64,000 nt of DNA from Bin87 sp965203855. Lineage in GTDB: Bacteria > Chloroflexota > Dehalococcoidia > Lucifugimonadales > UBA3495. The stretch is taken from assembly GCA_965203855.1 (NCBI GenBank), contig CBDBDN010000006.1, positions 124,001 to 188,000 on the forward strand, written 5' to 3'. This document shows, piece after piece, positions 51,113 through 59,886 of the stretch. Position 1 is the first letter of the stretch; every line of letters starts with the position of its first letter. The notes under the pieces are model-generated. The model saw only the letters and a program-made list of their open reading frames with translations. It did no database searches and had not been told where the DNA came from. The translations under genes and the position numbers were made by a program.

Positions 51113-52726
51113 ATGACTACCGTAATGCCGGACGCCATCGTACCGGACGCCATCATGCCGGACGCCCCCGATGCCGACGCCATCGCCGCCGGCCGGGAAG
51201 CCGAGCTGTTTGCCGAGACTGCGGAGCGGCGGCCGCTGGCGCATTCGCTGCCGATGGTTGCCATCATCGGGCGGCCTAATGTGGGCAAGTCCTCGCTGTT
51301 CAACCGCATCCTTTCGCGGCGCCATGCTATCGTTTCCGATGTGGCCGGCACGACGCGCGACCGGCTTATCGCCGATGCCGAATGGAAAGGCTGCCGGTTT
51401 CTGCTGGTTGACACTGGCGGCCTGGAGGATGACCCGGAGGGGCATATTCCGCAGCGGGTCCAGCAGCAGGCCGATATGGCGATGGGGGCCGCCGAGGTTA
51501 TCATTTTTCTTACCGATGCCGTCCAGGGGCTGACGGCTACCGACCAGGCGGTGGCGCAGCGGCTGAGGCGCACGGACAAGCCGGTGATGCTGGCGGTCAA
51601 CAAGGTGGACAACGATAACCGGGAGCTGGCCGCCGCCGAGTTCTATCAGCTGGGCATTGCCGAAACCGCGTTTATCTCCGCTTACCATAACTATGGCGTT
51701 TATGACCTGCTGGAGCGGCTGGTGGAACTGCTGCCGTCCCCGGAACTGGCGGAGCAATGGGATGCCGACAACCCGGAGTTTGTTGGCGATGACTGGGACG
51801 AGATTGAGAGCGATGGCGACGTCGACTCTGCTGGCGATGGCGATGCGGCGGATGCCGACCTGATTCCGCCGGCTACGGAATTGCGGCTGTCTATTGTGGG
51901 GCGCACCAATGTGGGCAAATCGCTGCTTACTAACGCCATACTGGGGGAGGAACGGAGCATTGTCAGTCCGGTGGCCGGCACTACCCGGGACGCTTTGGAT
52001 ACTCCGGTATCCTATCGGGGGCACACAATCACGCTGGTAGATACGGCCGGCATACGGCGGCCGGGGCAGGTGCAGCGGGGCATTGAAAGGTACAGCGTGC
52101 TGCGGGCGGTCAATGCCGTCCAGCGCAGCGACATCACGCTGCTGGTAACCGATGCCACCGAGCTGGCGACCGCGCAGGACGCCCATATCGCCGGGCTGGC
52201 ATGGGATACCAACCGGGGGCTGATAGTCGTCGTCAACAAGTGGGATTTGGTGAACCGCAATCGGTTTCGTATGGAACGCGGCCTGCATCGGGTGCGGGAA
52301 CGGCTGCACTTTATGCCGTATGTGCCGGTGTGCTTTACCTCGGCGCTTACCGGGGAAGGGATTGACGAGCTGCTGGATGCGGCATTGTCGCTGTGGCTGG
52401 AACGGCAGAAGCGGGTGCCGTTCCGGCAGCTGCAATATCTGCTGGCGGATGCGGTATCCACGCATTCGCCGCCGTCGCGGCGGGGCAACTTGCGGAATCG
52501 GCTGCGTATCCGGCGGGTGCGGCAGGTAGGGGTGAACCCGCCAACCTTTGTTTTCAGCGTCAACGATCCCAAACTGCTCCATTTCTCTTACGAGCGCTAT
52601 TTAGAAAACCAGATTCGGGATCGCTTCGGTTTTCACCGGACGCATCTGCGGCTGGTGTTCCGGCGGGAACGGGAGCAGGAAAAAAGCCGGTCGGCGCGCG
52701 GCGGGATGCGCCGGCCGGCGCGGTGA
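51113..52726 (+). CDS. der: Ribosome-associated GTPase Der (EngA)
   Basis: About 537 residues, longer than usual (about 440-490). There are two G domains: GRPNVGKSSLFNRIL with DTGG and NKVDN, and GRTNVGKSLLTNAIL with DTAGI and NKWDL, then a KH-like end. Extra length comes from an N-terminal P-D-A-I repeat (12 to 15-bp minisatellite) and an acidic linker between the G domains (ESDGDVDSAGDGDAADAD). Der helps mature the 50S subunit. The ATG at 51113 is preferred. plsY starts 7 bases after its stop. Confidence 0.95.
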   Translation: MTTVMPDAIVPDAIMPDAPDADAIAAGREAELFAETAERRPLAHSLPMVAIIGRPNVGKSSLFNRILSRRHAIVSDVAGTTRDRLIADAEWKGCRFLLVDTGGLEDDPEGHIPQRVQQQADMAMGAAEVIIFLTDAVQGLTATDQAVAQRLRRTDKPVMLAVNKVDNDNRELAAAEFYQLGIAETAFISAYHNYGVYDLLERLVELLPSPELAEQWDADNPEFVGDDWDEIESDGDVDSAGDGDAADADLIPPATELRLSIVGRTNVGKSLLTNAILGEERSIVSPVAGTTRDALDTPVSYRGHTITLVDTAGIRRPGQVQRGIERYSVLRAVNAVQRSDITLLVTDATELATAQDAHIAGLAWDTNRGLIVVVNKWDLVNRNRFRMERGLHRVRERLHFMPYVPVCFTSALTGEGIDELLDAALSLWLERQKRVPFRQLQYLLADAVSTHSPPSRRGNLRNRLRIRRVRQVGVNPPTFVFSVNDPKLLHFSYERYLENQIRDRFGFHRTHLRLVFRREREQEKSRSARGGMRRPAR

Positions 52727-52733
52727 AGCGCGG

Positions 52734-53474
52734 ATGCTGGCATTGCCGCCCGCGCGCTATCCCAAAGCGGCGCTGGCTTCGCTGGCCATAGTGCCGCTGC
52801 TGGTTGTTGGCGGCGTGGCGCTGTTGCAGTTTGCGCCGCAGCTGCCGCTGCCCGGCCGGTATGCTGCGCTGTGCGTCCTGGCGTACTTTGCCGGCTCGGT
52901 ATCCTGGGGCTACGCCTTGCTGATTGCGATGCGCGGGGAGGACATTCGGGATTTCGGCAGCGGGCGCACGGGAATGTCCAATATGCTGCGGACTGCCGGG
53001 GGGCGAGCCGCCGCCGCGGTGTTCGTGCTGGACTGCGGCAAGGGCGTGCTGATGACGCTGCTGGCGCGCTACGCAATTGGCGCGGGCGTTCCTGAGGCAG
53101 TTGCGGCGCTGGTTACGCTGTGCGGACATAACTGGCCGGTTTTTCTGGGATTTCGCGGCGGACGGGGCATCTTGCCGGGCTTGGGGGGGCTGGCGGTGAT
53201 GTCGCCGTTAATCGCGGTTGCCGCCGCCGTCCTGTTCGCCGCCGTAACGCTGTCCACCCGCTACTTGTCGCTGGGCAGCATAATGGGAACTCTGATTGCC
53301 ATTGTGTTGAGCATCTGCTTCGTGGTCTGGCGTGGGTACGACCCGGTTTATGCCGTTTATGCCGGCGTGGGCGGGGCGCTGATAATCTGGCAGCACCGGG
53401 ACAACATCCAGCGGCTGGCGGCCGGCAAGGAGCGCCGCATTGGCGTTCCCGCAGTGCGGCGCAAACCGGATTGA
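52734..53474 (+). CDS. plsY: Glycerol-3-phosphate acyltransferase PlsY
   Basis: A 246-residue membrane protein. GSGRTGMSNMLRTAGG replaces the usual G-S-G-N-x-G-x-T-N acyl-phosphate loop, CGHNWPVFLGFRGGRG is the second motif (normally with Lys after GG) and GSIMGTLIAIVLSI the third. It transfers acyl groups from the PlsX product to glycerol-3-phosphate. The first 40 residues add a membrane segment. It lies 7 bases after der and is followed by the third copy of the promoter-bearing repeat. Confidence 0.88.
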   Translation: MLALPPARYPKAALASLAIVPLLVVGGVALLQFAPQLPLPGRYAALCVLAYFAGSVSWGYALLIAMRGEDIRDFGSGRTGMSNMLRTAGGRAAAAVFVLDCGKGVLMTLLARYAIGAGVPEAVAALVTLCGHNWPVFLGFRGGRGILPGLGGLAVMSPLIAVAAAVLFAAVTLSTRYLSLGSIMGTLIAIVLSICFVVWRGYDPVYAVYAGVGGALIIWQHRDNIQRLAAGKERRIGVPAVRRKPD

Positions 53475-53599
53475 CGGCCTACGCCAGCCCGAGGCAGCGT
53501 TGCCAAAGGCTGCATTGCCCGGGGATGGCGCAAGCACAGGTTCGTTGTTCCGGCGCAATGTCGGAATGAGGGTTGGGGGTATTGACGCCGATGGTCGGA

Positions 53600-54120
53600 A
53601 TGGACGGGATTAGTTCCCGTCCTACGCCGGCGCCGGCGGCGCTGGGTTTAGTTTGCTGCGATGGCGGTTCCTCCGTAGTGCGTAGCGTGATGCAGGATTG
53701 GGGTTGTCAGGCGTGTCAGGCGGTTGATTGAACTGCTAGCGGGGGTTCGGGTTTCCGAGTTTTGGGGTTTCCAGGTCGGTTTCAGCCCTACGGCCGGAGG
53801 TTTTGCGCGTTGCTTTTCACGCGGCTGGATTTTCGTCCGGGGACGGGGCGCTACGTCTGGCGCCTTGGCAGGACCCGACTCCTTCGGTTAGTTGGACCGT
53901 GGGCGAGTAGGGAACGCCGGTGCGACTTGGGTTGCTGAATGACCGTAACGACCTGGAAATCGGGGGGCTCGGAGATTGGCTGCCTGACTGGTCTAATGAT
54001 AGCACATTAATGCGGCTTGGCAAGGGGTTGGTGTCATTGGCGGGAGGGAAATTTTTACACCGATGGACAGGATGGAGAGGATGGGGTTTGACGCAGAGGA
54101 GCGGAGGCGCAGAGTGGGGT
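53600..54120 (-). repeat. Three-copy promoter-bearing repeat, copy 3 (candidate noncoding RNA)
   Basis: Inverse orientation. The promoter at 53996-54023 leads into the conserved body and ends at the hairpin GGACGGGA-TTAGT-TCCCGTCC (53602-53622). It differs from copy 2 by scattered substitutions and by indels of one base, including one in the ATTCAGCAA stretch. That breaks the plus-sense frame seen in copies 1 and 2 and argues for RNA or DNA function rather than a protein on that strand. It is convergent with plsY. Confidence 0.72.
53996..54023 (-). promoter_or_regulatory. Promoter of repeat copy 3
   Basis: On the minus strand: TTGCCA, a 16-base spacer and TATCAT, as in copies 1 and 2. Confidence 0.65.
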
Positions 54121-54290
54121 TGAAATGCTGCTTGACGCTGTGTTGCTTTATGCGGTAGATTGCGCTGTGATGCCGGTTAGCGCGCCGGAACGGTGTTACC
54201 GATGCTGCTTATGGTACGCCCGATGATGCTAGGCCGGCGGTTGCTGATGTTGCAGCGGCAATTTTCGACACGCCCCAGGAGCTGATGACA

Positions 54291-55400
54291 ATGGTTATGA
54301 CGCAAGATCGTACCGTGATGGAGCCCGTGATGGAGATGGAGCAGGTCGTGCAAGAAGGGTTTGACCTTTCGTGGCTGCAACAGCTGAAGGCGCAGATTCC
54401 GGGCGCGGCGGCGGAGCTGGCTAACGATCCGACGCTGGCCGAGAATGCGCCGGGCCTCTTGGCCGAGTCGGCCAATTTTACGCAGCGGACGCGCGGCGCC
54501 GCGCCGCGGCGGGGCGTTCCGCAGTACACGGCCTACACATTTCGGGACAAGAACGAAGTGTGGGGCTATAACCTGACCAAGCTGTACCAGGAAGCGGTTT
54601 CCCGGCAATGGTCGTCGGCTACGGATATTCCGTGGGAAAGCCTGCGTCCGCTGCCGGACGATGTTGAGGCGGCGCAGTGCCAGCTGGCAACCTTTTTCGC
54701 GCAGGTGGAGTTCGTTGCCGCCGATGTGCCGGGGCGGTTCATCGCGCAGATGTCGCCGGACTATCACGAGGTGCGGATGTTCCTGCTGACGCAGGTGATG
54801 GACGAATCGCGGCATATGGAAGTGTTTCGCAAGCGCGCGCTGTCCAACGGCGGCGGACTGATGCGGATGATTGACTCGGTGAGCGATGTTACGGGCGGCA
54901 GCACGGACAACGCGCGGGAGTTCACCGAAATGTCCAGCCGGCTGCACATCGTGGGGGAAGGCAATGTGCTGACGCTGTTCCGGCTGGGCGAGCTGATGGC
55001 GTACAACGATGCCGAAAAGGCGATTTACCGCCGCGCCGCGCAGGATGAAGCCCGCCATGTGGCTTTTGGCGTCCTGCACGCCCGTTATATGAACGAATGC
55101 ACGCCGGAACGCCGGGAGGAAATTCACGCCTATCTGGACGAGGCCGAGGATCGGCAAGCCACCGGCAACGGCGGGGAAAATCCGGCGGCGCGGGGCGCCA
55201 ACCTGACCGCCGAATCGCTGGCGATCCTGCTGGGCGGCGGCGCGGACAAAGCGGACGAAGGGCAGAAAATCCTGGCGGCCATCCGGCAGCGTCAAGTCAA
55301 GGAATACTTCCAGCGGCTGAAGTCCTGCGGCTTTGACGACCGCATTGAGAACGGACGCGTCAACCCGGCGCTGCTGGAGGCGTACAAAGCCGCTCCCTAA
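54291..55400 (+). CDS. Ferritin-like diiron protein
   Basis: About 369 residues. Metal-ligand patterns of the R2/ferritin-like fold are present: FFAQVEFVAADVPGR, then LTQVMDESRHMEVF (E-x2-H), a later EFTEMSSRLH and AAQDEARHVAFG (E-x2-H). It is not a canonical ribonucleotide reductase R2, because no radical Tyr context is recognisable. Such proteins oxidise aliphatic or aromatic compounds or store metal. Several ATGs are possible (54285, 54291, 54297); 54291 has the best spacing to AGGAG. Unknown substrate. Confidence 0.75.
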   Translation: MVMTQDRTVMEPVMEMEQVVQEGFDLSWLQQLKAQIPGAAAELANDPTLAENAPGLLAESANFTQRTRGAAPRRGVPQYTAYTFRDKNEVWGYNLTKLYQEAVSRQWSSATDIPWESLRPLPDDVEAAQCQLATFFAQVEFVAADVPGRFIAQMSPDYHEVRMFLLTQVMDESRHMEVFRKRALSNGGGLMRMIDSVSDVTGGSTDNAREFTEMSSRLHIVGEGNVLTLFRLGELMAYNDAEKAIYRRAAQDEARHVAFGVLHARYMNECTPERREEIHAYLDEAEDRQATGNGGENPAARGANLTAESLAILLGGGADKADEGQKILAAIRQRQVKEYFQRLKSCGFDDRIENGRVNPALLEAYKAAP

Positions 55401-55424
55401 TCACCGGGTTGGAGAATCCGGGCA

Positions 55425-55793
55425 ATGACTACTCCGCAGAGCTACCGGGAGGCCAGCCGGACGCTGCTGGCGCAAGGTTTTGCCGAGCTGGCCGTTGGCG
55501 ATACGCGCCAAGCGTCGGAAAAGGGCTGGGGCGCAACGGCGCAGATGCTCAAATCCATCGCCGAGCAGCGGGGATGGGAGCATAAAGGCCATCGGCTGAT
55601 ACGGCGCGCGGCCAGCCGGCTGGCGGACGAAACGGGGGATCCGGAGATCCGGCGTCTGTATCGGGTAGCGGACAGCCTGCATATCAACTTTTACGAGGAT
55701 CTGGATACCGTAGAGGATGTGGCGGCCGGGTTGGAGGATGTGCGCTTGCTGCTGGACAAGCTGGAACCGCTAGGGGGAACATCTACGCAATGA
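55425..55793 (+). CDS. PaREP1/HEPN-like small helical protein, tandem copy 1
   Basis: A 122-residue protein: YREASRTLLAQGFAELAVGD, RQASEKGWGATAQMLKSIAE and QRGWEHKGHRLIRRAA with R-x6-H, the same spacing as in the 33.7-35.2 kb group. It overlaps the next copy by 4 bases (ATGA). The two copies are a direct duplication of about 365 bp with high DNA identity, so the duplication is young or kept alike by conversion. It is followed by a nuclease gene, a possible target or partner. Confidence 0.65.
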   Translation: MTTPQSYREASRTLLAQGFAELAVGDTRQASEKGWGATAQMLKSIAEQRGWEHKGHRLIRRAASRLADETGDPEIRRLYRVADSLHINFYEDLDTVEDVAAGLEDVRLLLDKLEPLGGTSTQ

Positions 55794-56164
55794 CTACTCC
55801 GCAGAGTTACCGGGAGGCCAGCCGGACGCTGCTGGCGCAGGGTTTTGCCGAGCTGGCCGTTGGCGACACGCGCCAAGCGTCGGAAAAGGGCTGGGGCGCA
55901 ACGGCGCAGATGCTCAAATCCATCGCCGAACAGCGGGGATGGGAGCATAAAGGGCATCGGCTGATACGCCGGGCGGCCAGCCGGATGGCGGACGAAACGG
56001 GGGATGCGGAGATACGGCGTCTGTATCGTACGGCCAGCGACCTGCATACCAATTTTTACGAAAACCTGGATACCGCAGAGGATGTGGCGGCCGGGTTGGA
56101 GGATGTGGGGCGGCTGCTGGACAAGCTGGAGCCGCTGGCGGTAGCTCATACGGAATCCGGCTGA
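55790..56164 (+). CDS. PaREP1/HEPN-like small helical protein, tandem copy 2
   Basis: A 124-residue near-copy of the preceding gene, with the same R-x6-H (QRGWEHKGHRLI). Differences gather in the C-terminal third (TASDLHTNFYENLDTAEDVA). It ends 54 bases before the restriction-like nuclease gene, which has its own ribosome site. Confidence 0.65.
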   Translation: MTTPQSYREASRTLLAQGFAELAVGDTRQASEKGWGATAQMLKSIAEQRGWEHKGHRLIRRAASRMADETGDAEIRRLYRTASDLHTNFYENLDTAEDVAAGLEDVGRLLDKLEPLAVAHTESG

Positions 56165-56218
56165 ACCGCCGGCCGTTGCCGAAACGCAACAAAGCAACTC
56201 AAATCAACAGGAGAAATC

Positions 56219-57364
56219 ATGCTGGTATCACCACGCAACGCACTGGAATCGCTATCGGCTCGCGCCGCCGGCATGATTCCGCACGATGCGACCATTCAGT
56301 GGCATCAGACTGAAGTGGCGGCCGACCAGCGGCTGCAAACCGAGGAAGCGTCCAAACAGGCCTTGGTGCTGCCCTTCATTCAGGCTATGGGGTATGACAT
56401 CTTTGACCACGCCGAAGTTATACCCGAATGCACTGCCGACCACGGGACGAAGCAGGGCGAAAAGGTTGACTACGCCATTATGTGCGATGGCAAGCCCATC
56501 ATCATCTTTGAATGCAAGCAGGCTGGCGATCCGCTGAATGTTGAGCGGGCGTCGTAGCTGTCCCGGTATTTTCACAATACCGAAGCACGCATCGGAGTAC
56601 TGACTGGCGGCCTGCGCTACAAGTTTTACAGCGACCTTGACGCCGAGAACAAGATGGATGAAAGTCCGTTTCTGGAGTTTGACATCAGGGCGCTGGACAG
56701 CAAGGTTATTGCGGAGCTGGAACGCTTTGCGAAAGGGCAATTCAACATTGAGGACATCAAGACTTCCGCATCGAAGATGTTGCATATCGCCGGGATCAAA
56801 GAGTATCTGGGCAAGATGCAGCAACAGCCGGATGAAGCCTTTGTCCGGTTAATTGCAACCGACGTGGGTTACCCGCCGGATGGAGGGCGAATGTCAGCGC
56901 CCCGGTTGGAATACTTCACTGGACTGGTACGGGAATCTTTTCAGGGATTCGTGCGCGACCGCATTGAGTCTACCGTGTGCAGCGCAATAGCGCGCCAAGA
57001 TACGGATGACGACACTGCGTCCGCAGAGGATGCATCAGAAATATCAAGCGACACGGATCGGACGGAAGGCGACATCGTTACCACTGTGGAAGAGCAGGAA
57101 GCCTACGAGATGGTCAAGGCAATCGTCAGTAATGTCGTTACTCCGGAGCGGGTAACGATACATGACACCAAGTTTTACTGTGCTGTCGTGATTGACGGCA
57201 ACAGCCGTCGGACCATCTGCCGTTTCCGTTTTGGACCGCGCGGCAAAAACCTCTGCTTTGGCCCGTTTGGGCAAGAGGAGAGGTATCAGCTGGAATCCCT
57301 CGCGAACATTGCCGACTACGCTGACCGGCTGCGGGAATCGGCGGCCGGTTATCTGCAAGGGTAG
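56219..57364 (+). pseudogene. Type IV-like restriction nuclease with in-frame amber stop at codon 113
   Basis: One frame of 381 codons broken only by TAG at 56555-56557. Before it: SKQALVLPFIQAMGYDIFDH, KVDYAIM (Asp84) and IIIFECKQAG (Glu98, Lys100), the nuclease core of the HsdR-N/COG2810-type predicted type IV enzymes. After it the family continues without a gap (LSRYFHNTEARIGVLTGGLR, then KMDESPFLEFDI) to the end. Homologues have Gln (CAG) at the stop, so one C-to-T change explains it. As read, only a 112-residue fragment is made unless the stop is suppressed. AGGAGA lies 7 bases before the ATG. Confidence 0.82.
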
Positions 57365-57611
57365 GCAAAGAGACCGCGCCAGTTATTCTTGCGGAATAAG
57401 GGATAGCCGGCAATCATTCTGCTGCGAGGTTAATGGCGGAATGATGGACTCCACCAAGTCCTTGGATCTGCTGGGTGTCGGCGGCGGCGATGCCGGTTGC
57501 TGATGCGCCCGTATTCCGGCGAAAGCCGGAATGCCGGAAAACCAAACCATCTAACCGGAAGCGCTATCATAGTAGCGCGCCGGGATGCGCCGGCTCTCTT
57601 TTGGAGTTATA

Positions 57612-58145
57612 ATGCGCCACACGCTCCCGGAAATCGCAGCGGCGGTTTGGCTGCCCGTCCTTGCCGGACTGCTAACGGCCGGCGCAACCTGGCTGGTATG
57701 GTTCTACTCCGCCGTCCACTGCACGCCGGCCAACGCCGCTGCGCTGATGTGCGAGGCAACGCCGCTGGGGCGCTATCTAACCTCGGCGATACTGCATGAC
57801 TGCATCATTCACGGCAGCATCGCAATGACGCTTACCGGAGGTTCCGACATTATGCTGTTCTTACAGGAACGCCGCCGCAACGCAAATATGGCAGAGCTGC
57901 TCAAGGCCAGCGAGGAAAGAGCCGCCGAGGAACGGCGTTTGGCTGCTGAGGAACGGCAGCGCGCCGAGCAACGCGCCGCCGAGGAACGGCGGTTGTATGC
58001 CGAGGAACGCCAATTGTATGCCGAGGAACGGCAGCGTGCCGAGCAGCGTGTTGAGGAACAGCATCAGGCGCTGATGGCGTTAATCGCCAAAGTATCCGAT
58101 GCTATTGACCGCGACCGCAATGGACACAGTTCCCCTCAGCCGTAA
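57612..58145 (+). CDS. Membrane protein with C-terminal coiled coil
   Basis: About 177 residues. Two hydrophobic segments (AAAVWLPVLAGLLTAGATWL and around LTSAILHDCIIHGSIAMTL) are followed by a charged coiled coil made of A-E-E-R-R/Q units (EERRLAAEERQRAEQRAAEE) and a short helical end. I know no family. The ATG at 57612 has GGAG 5 bases upstream, and a TATAAT overlaps the start region. The coiled coil resembles the tail of the Uma2 protein at 27.5 kb in composition only. Confidence 0.6.
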   Translation: MRHTLPEIAAAVWLPVLAGLLTAGATWLVWFYSAVHCTPANAAALMCEATPLGRYLTSAILHDCIIHGSIAMTLTGGSDIMLFLQERRRNANMAELLKASEERAAEERRLAAEERQRAEQRAAEERRLYAEERQLYAEERQRAEQRVEEQHQALMALIAKVSDAIDRDRNGHSSPQP

Positions 58146-58227
58146 GCCGCCCGGTTAATCACCGGTAGAGGAATACAATACGCCAGGCCCGGGCCGGCGA
58201 AAGCGAAATGCGATGTCAACTTTGCGA

Positions 58228-58255
58228 TTGACCGGGCGGGTATGTAGGTTATAAT
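58228..58255 (+). promoter_or_regulatory. Promoter of the MFS gene
   Basis: TTGACC, a 16-base spacer and TATAAT, 51 bases before the MFS start codon. It is the best sigma-70-type match in the window. Confidence 0.75.
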
Positions 58256-58306
58256 GCGGGCGTTGCCGTCAACCGCCGCAACAGGTTGAGGCAAAGAGGC
58301 GGGATT

Positions 58307-59716
58307 ATGGCCACGACGCCGGCAGCGCAGCAGCGCAGTTACCTGAAGCAAAAAGCGCACCGCTTTCTGGCGGCGCTGGTGTTTCGCGATTTCCGGCTGC
58401 TGGCCGTCGCGGCGCTGTGCAGCGGCAGCGGGGCGTGGGCGCTCATCGTGGCCCGGGGCGCTTGGGTGTACGGCATCCCGGAACTGGAAAACACTCAGGG
58501 AGCTTGGGTCGGCCTGATTACCTTTGCCGCCATGTCCCCCCGGTTCTTTGCCACGCCCTTTATCGGCTACCTGGCCGACCGGGTAACCCGCAAACGACTG
58601 CTTCAATGGGTGTACACCTTGCAGCTGGTGCAGGCGTCGGTAATGGCTCTGCTGGTGATGCTGGGCGTTGGCAACCCTTGGTATGTGGTCGCTTTGGCGG
58701 TCATCAACGGCACCCTGCGCGCCACCCAGCAGACCGGAGCGCAGTCCATTGCTCCCAACCTGGTGGATCGGGAACGGCTGCCCAATGCCGTAGCCCTCAA
58801 CGAAGCGATGCAGCAGGGTTCCCGCGCCATCGGCCCGGCGCTGCTGTTGCTGGTTGCCACTGTGGTAGGCGCCGGCGCGATTTTCGAGTCGGGCGGCGGC
58901 ATCGGGCTGAATCTGGGCGGCCTGGTATTGACGCTGGGGACATCGGCCATCGTGTTCTGGGCCTGCGCCGCTTTCTATCTGGTAGCCCTGATTGCATCGC
59001 TGAATATCCGCACGGTTTCCAGCGGCGTAATTGACCGGCGGCGCAGTTTCTGGGCCAACACGGCGGCGGGGTTTTCCTACTCTTACCGCACGCCGCTGGT
59101 GTTCGGCATCATCCTGATGGCGCTGGCCCACTGCGTACTGGTGATGTCATTTGAGTCGATGCTGCCCCCGCTGGCGCTGGAAAAACTCTCCGCCGACGGC
59201 ATCACTTTCAACCAGAACGATGTATATGCTTTGATGTCCGCGCTGGGCATCGGCGCGCTGCTGTCGTCCGTATTCGTCGGCGGCATCATCAGCCATATGA
59301 CGCGCGGCCGCGTCTTTCTGATTTTGGGGTTCACCAGCAGCCTGACGCCCATCGGGCTGGGGCTGTCGGCGCAGACCGGCATATCCATCATCGCCGCCAT
59401 ACTGATGGGCCTGGGCACCGCCGGCTTTATGACCATCACCCATACCATCATTCAGCAGGTAGTGCCGGACGAAATCCGGGGCCGGGTGGCCGCCGTCTAT
59501 TCAATGCACGTTGGCGGCAGCATGGCATTCGCCAACCTGCTCTACGGGCGGCTGGCGGATGAGTGGTCGGCGGGCGATATAATGGCGGTTGCGGGTGCGG
59601 CGTTCACCATCGTCGTGATTGGAACGATCATCGCCAGCGGATTCTGGCGCGGCATTTACTTCCGCGGCGAAGCCCGCCCGGCCACGGCTGCCGCCGGCGC
59701 CTCCGGCGGCGACTAA
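58307..59716 (+). CDS. MFS transporter (EntS-like exporter group)
   Basis: About 469 residues with 12 likely membrane segments. FRDFRLLAVAALCSGSGAWA starts the first, and PFIGYLADRVTRKRLLQW is the loop 2-3 motif (G-x-L-A-D-R-x3-R). VSFESMLPPLAL and GGSMAFANLLYGRLADEWSA occur later. The MFS_3/EntS group exports siderophores, drugs or other small molecules; the substrate is unknown. The ATG at 58307 fits better than the frame's earlier start. A clear promoter precedes it. Confidence 0.88.
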   Translation: MATTPAAQQRSYLKQKAHRFLAALVFRDFRLLAVAALCSGSGAWALIVARGAWVYGIPELENTQGAWVGLITFAAMSPRFFATPFIGYLADRVTRKRLLQWVYTLQLVQASVMALLVMLGVGNPWYVVALAVINGTLRATQQTGAQSIAPNLVDRERLPNAVALNEAMQQGSRAIGPALLLLVATVVGAGAIFESGGGIGLNLGGLVLTLGTSAIVFWACAAFYLVALIASLNIRTVSSGVIDRRRSFWANTAAGFSYSYRTPLVFGIILMALAHCVLVMSFESMLPPLALEKLSADGITFNQNDVYALMSALGIGALLSSVFVGGIISHMTRGRVFLILGFTSSLTPIGLGLSAQTGISIIAAILMGLGTAGFMTITHTIIQQVVPDEIRGRVAAVYSMHVGGSMAFANLLYGRLADEWSAGDIMAVAGAAFTIVVIGTIIASGFWRGIYFRGEARPATAAAGASGGD

Positions 59717-59782
59717 CCCCAAATCATTCGTTCCTTTCACCGCACCCGTTAGTCCCCGAACTGGTCCGCCATCCCCCAACTA

Positions 59783-59882
59783 ACCCGTCATACCAGCGCA
59801 AGCCGGAATCCATAGTCCTAATTCGCCACAACGGTAATGGACCCCGGATCCCCTAGATTCCGGCTTGCGCCGGCATGACGGT
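59783..59882. mobile_element. MITE-like 100-bp element M4
   Basis: 100 bases with slightly diverged inverted ends (CCGTCATACCAGCGCAAGCC at left) and the shared core CCTAATTCGCCACAACGGTA. It ends 4 bases before the aminotransferase start, so it supplies that gene's leader. Confidence 0.75.
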
Positions 59883-59886
59883 GAAT

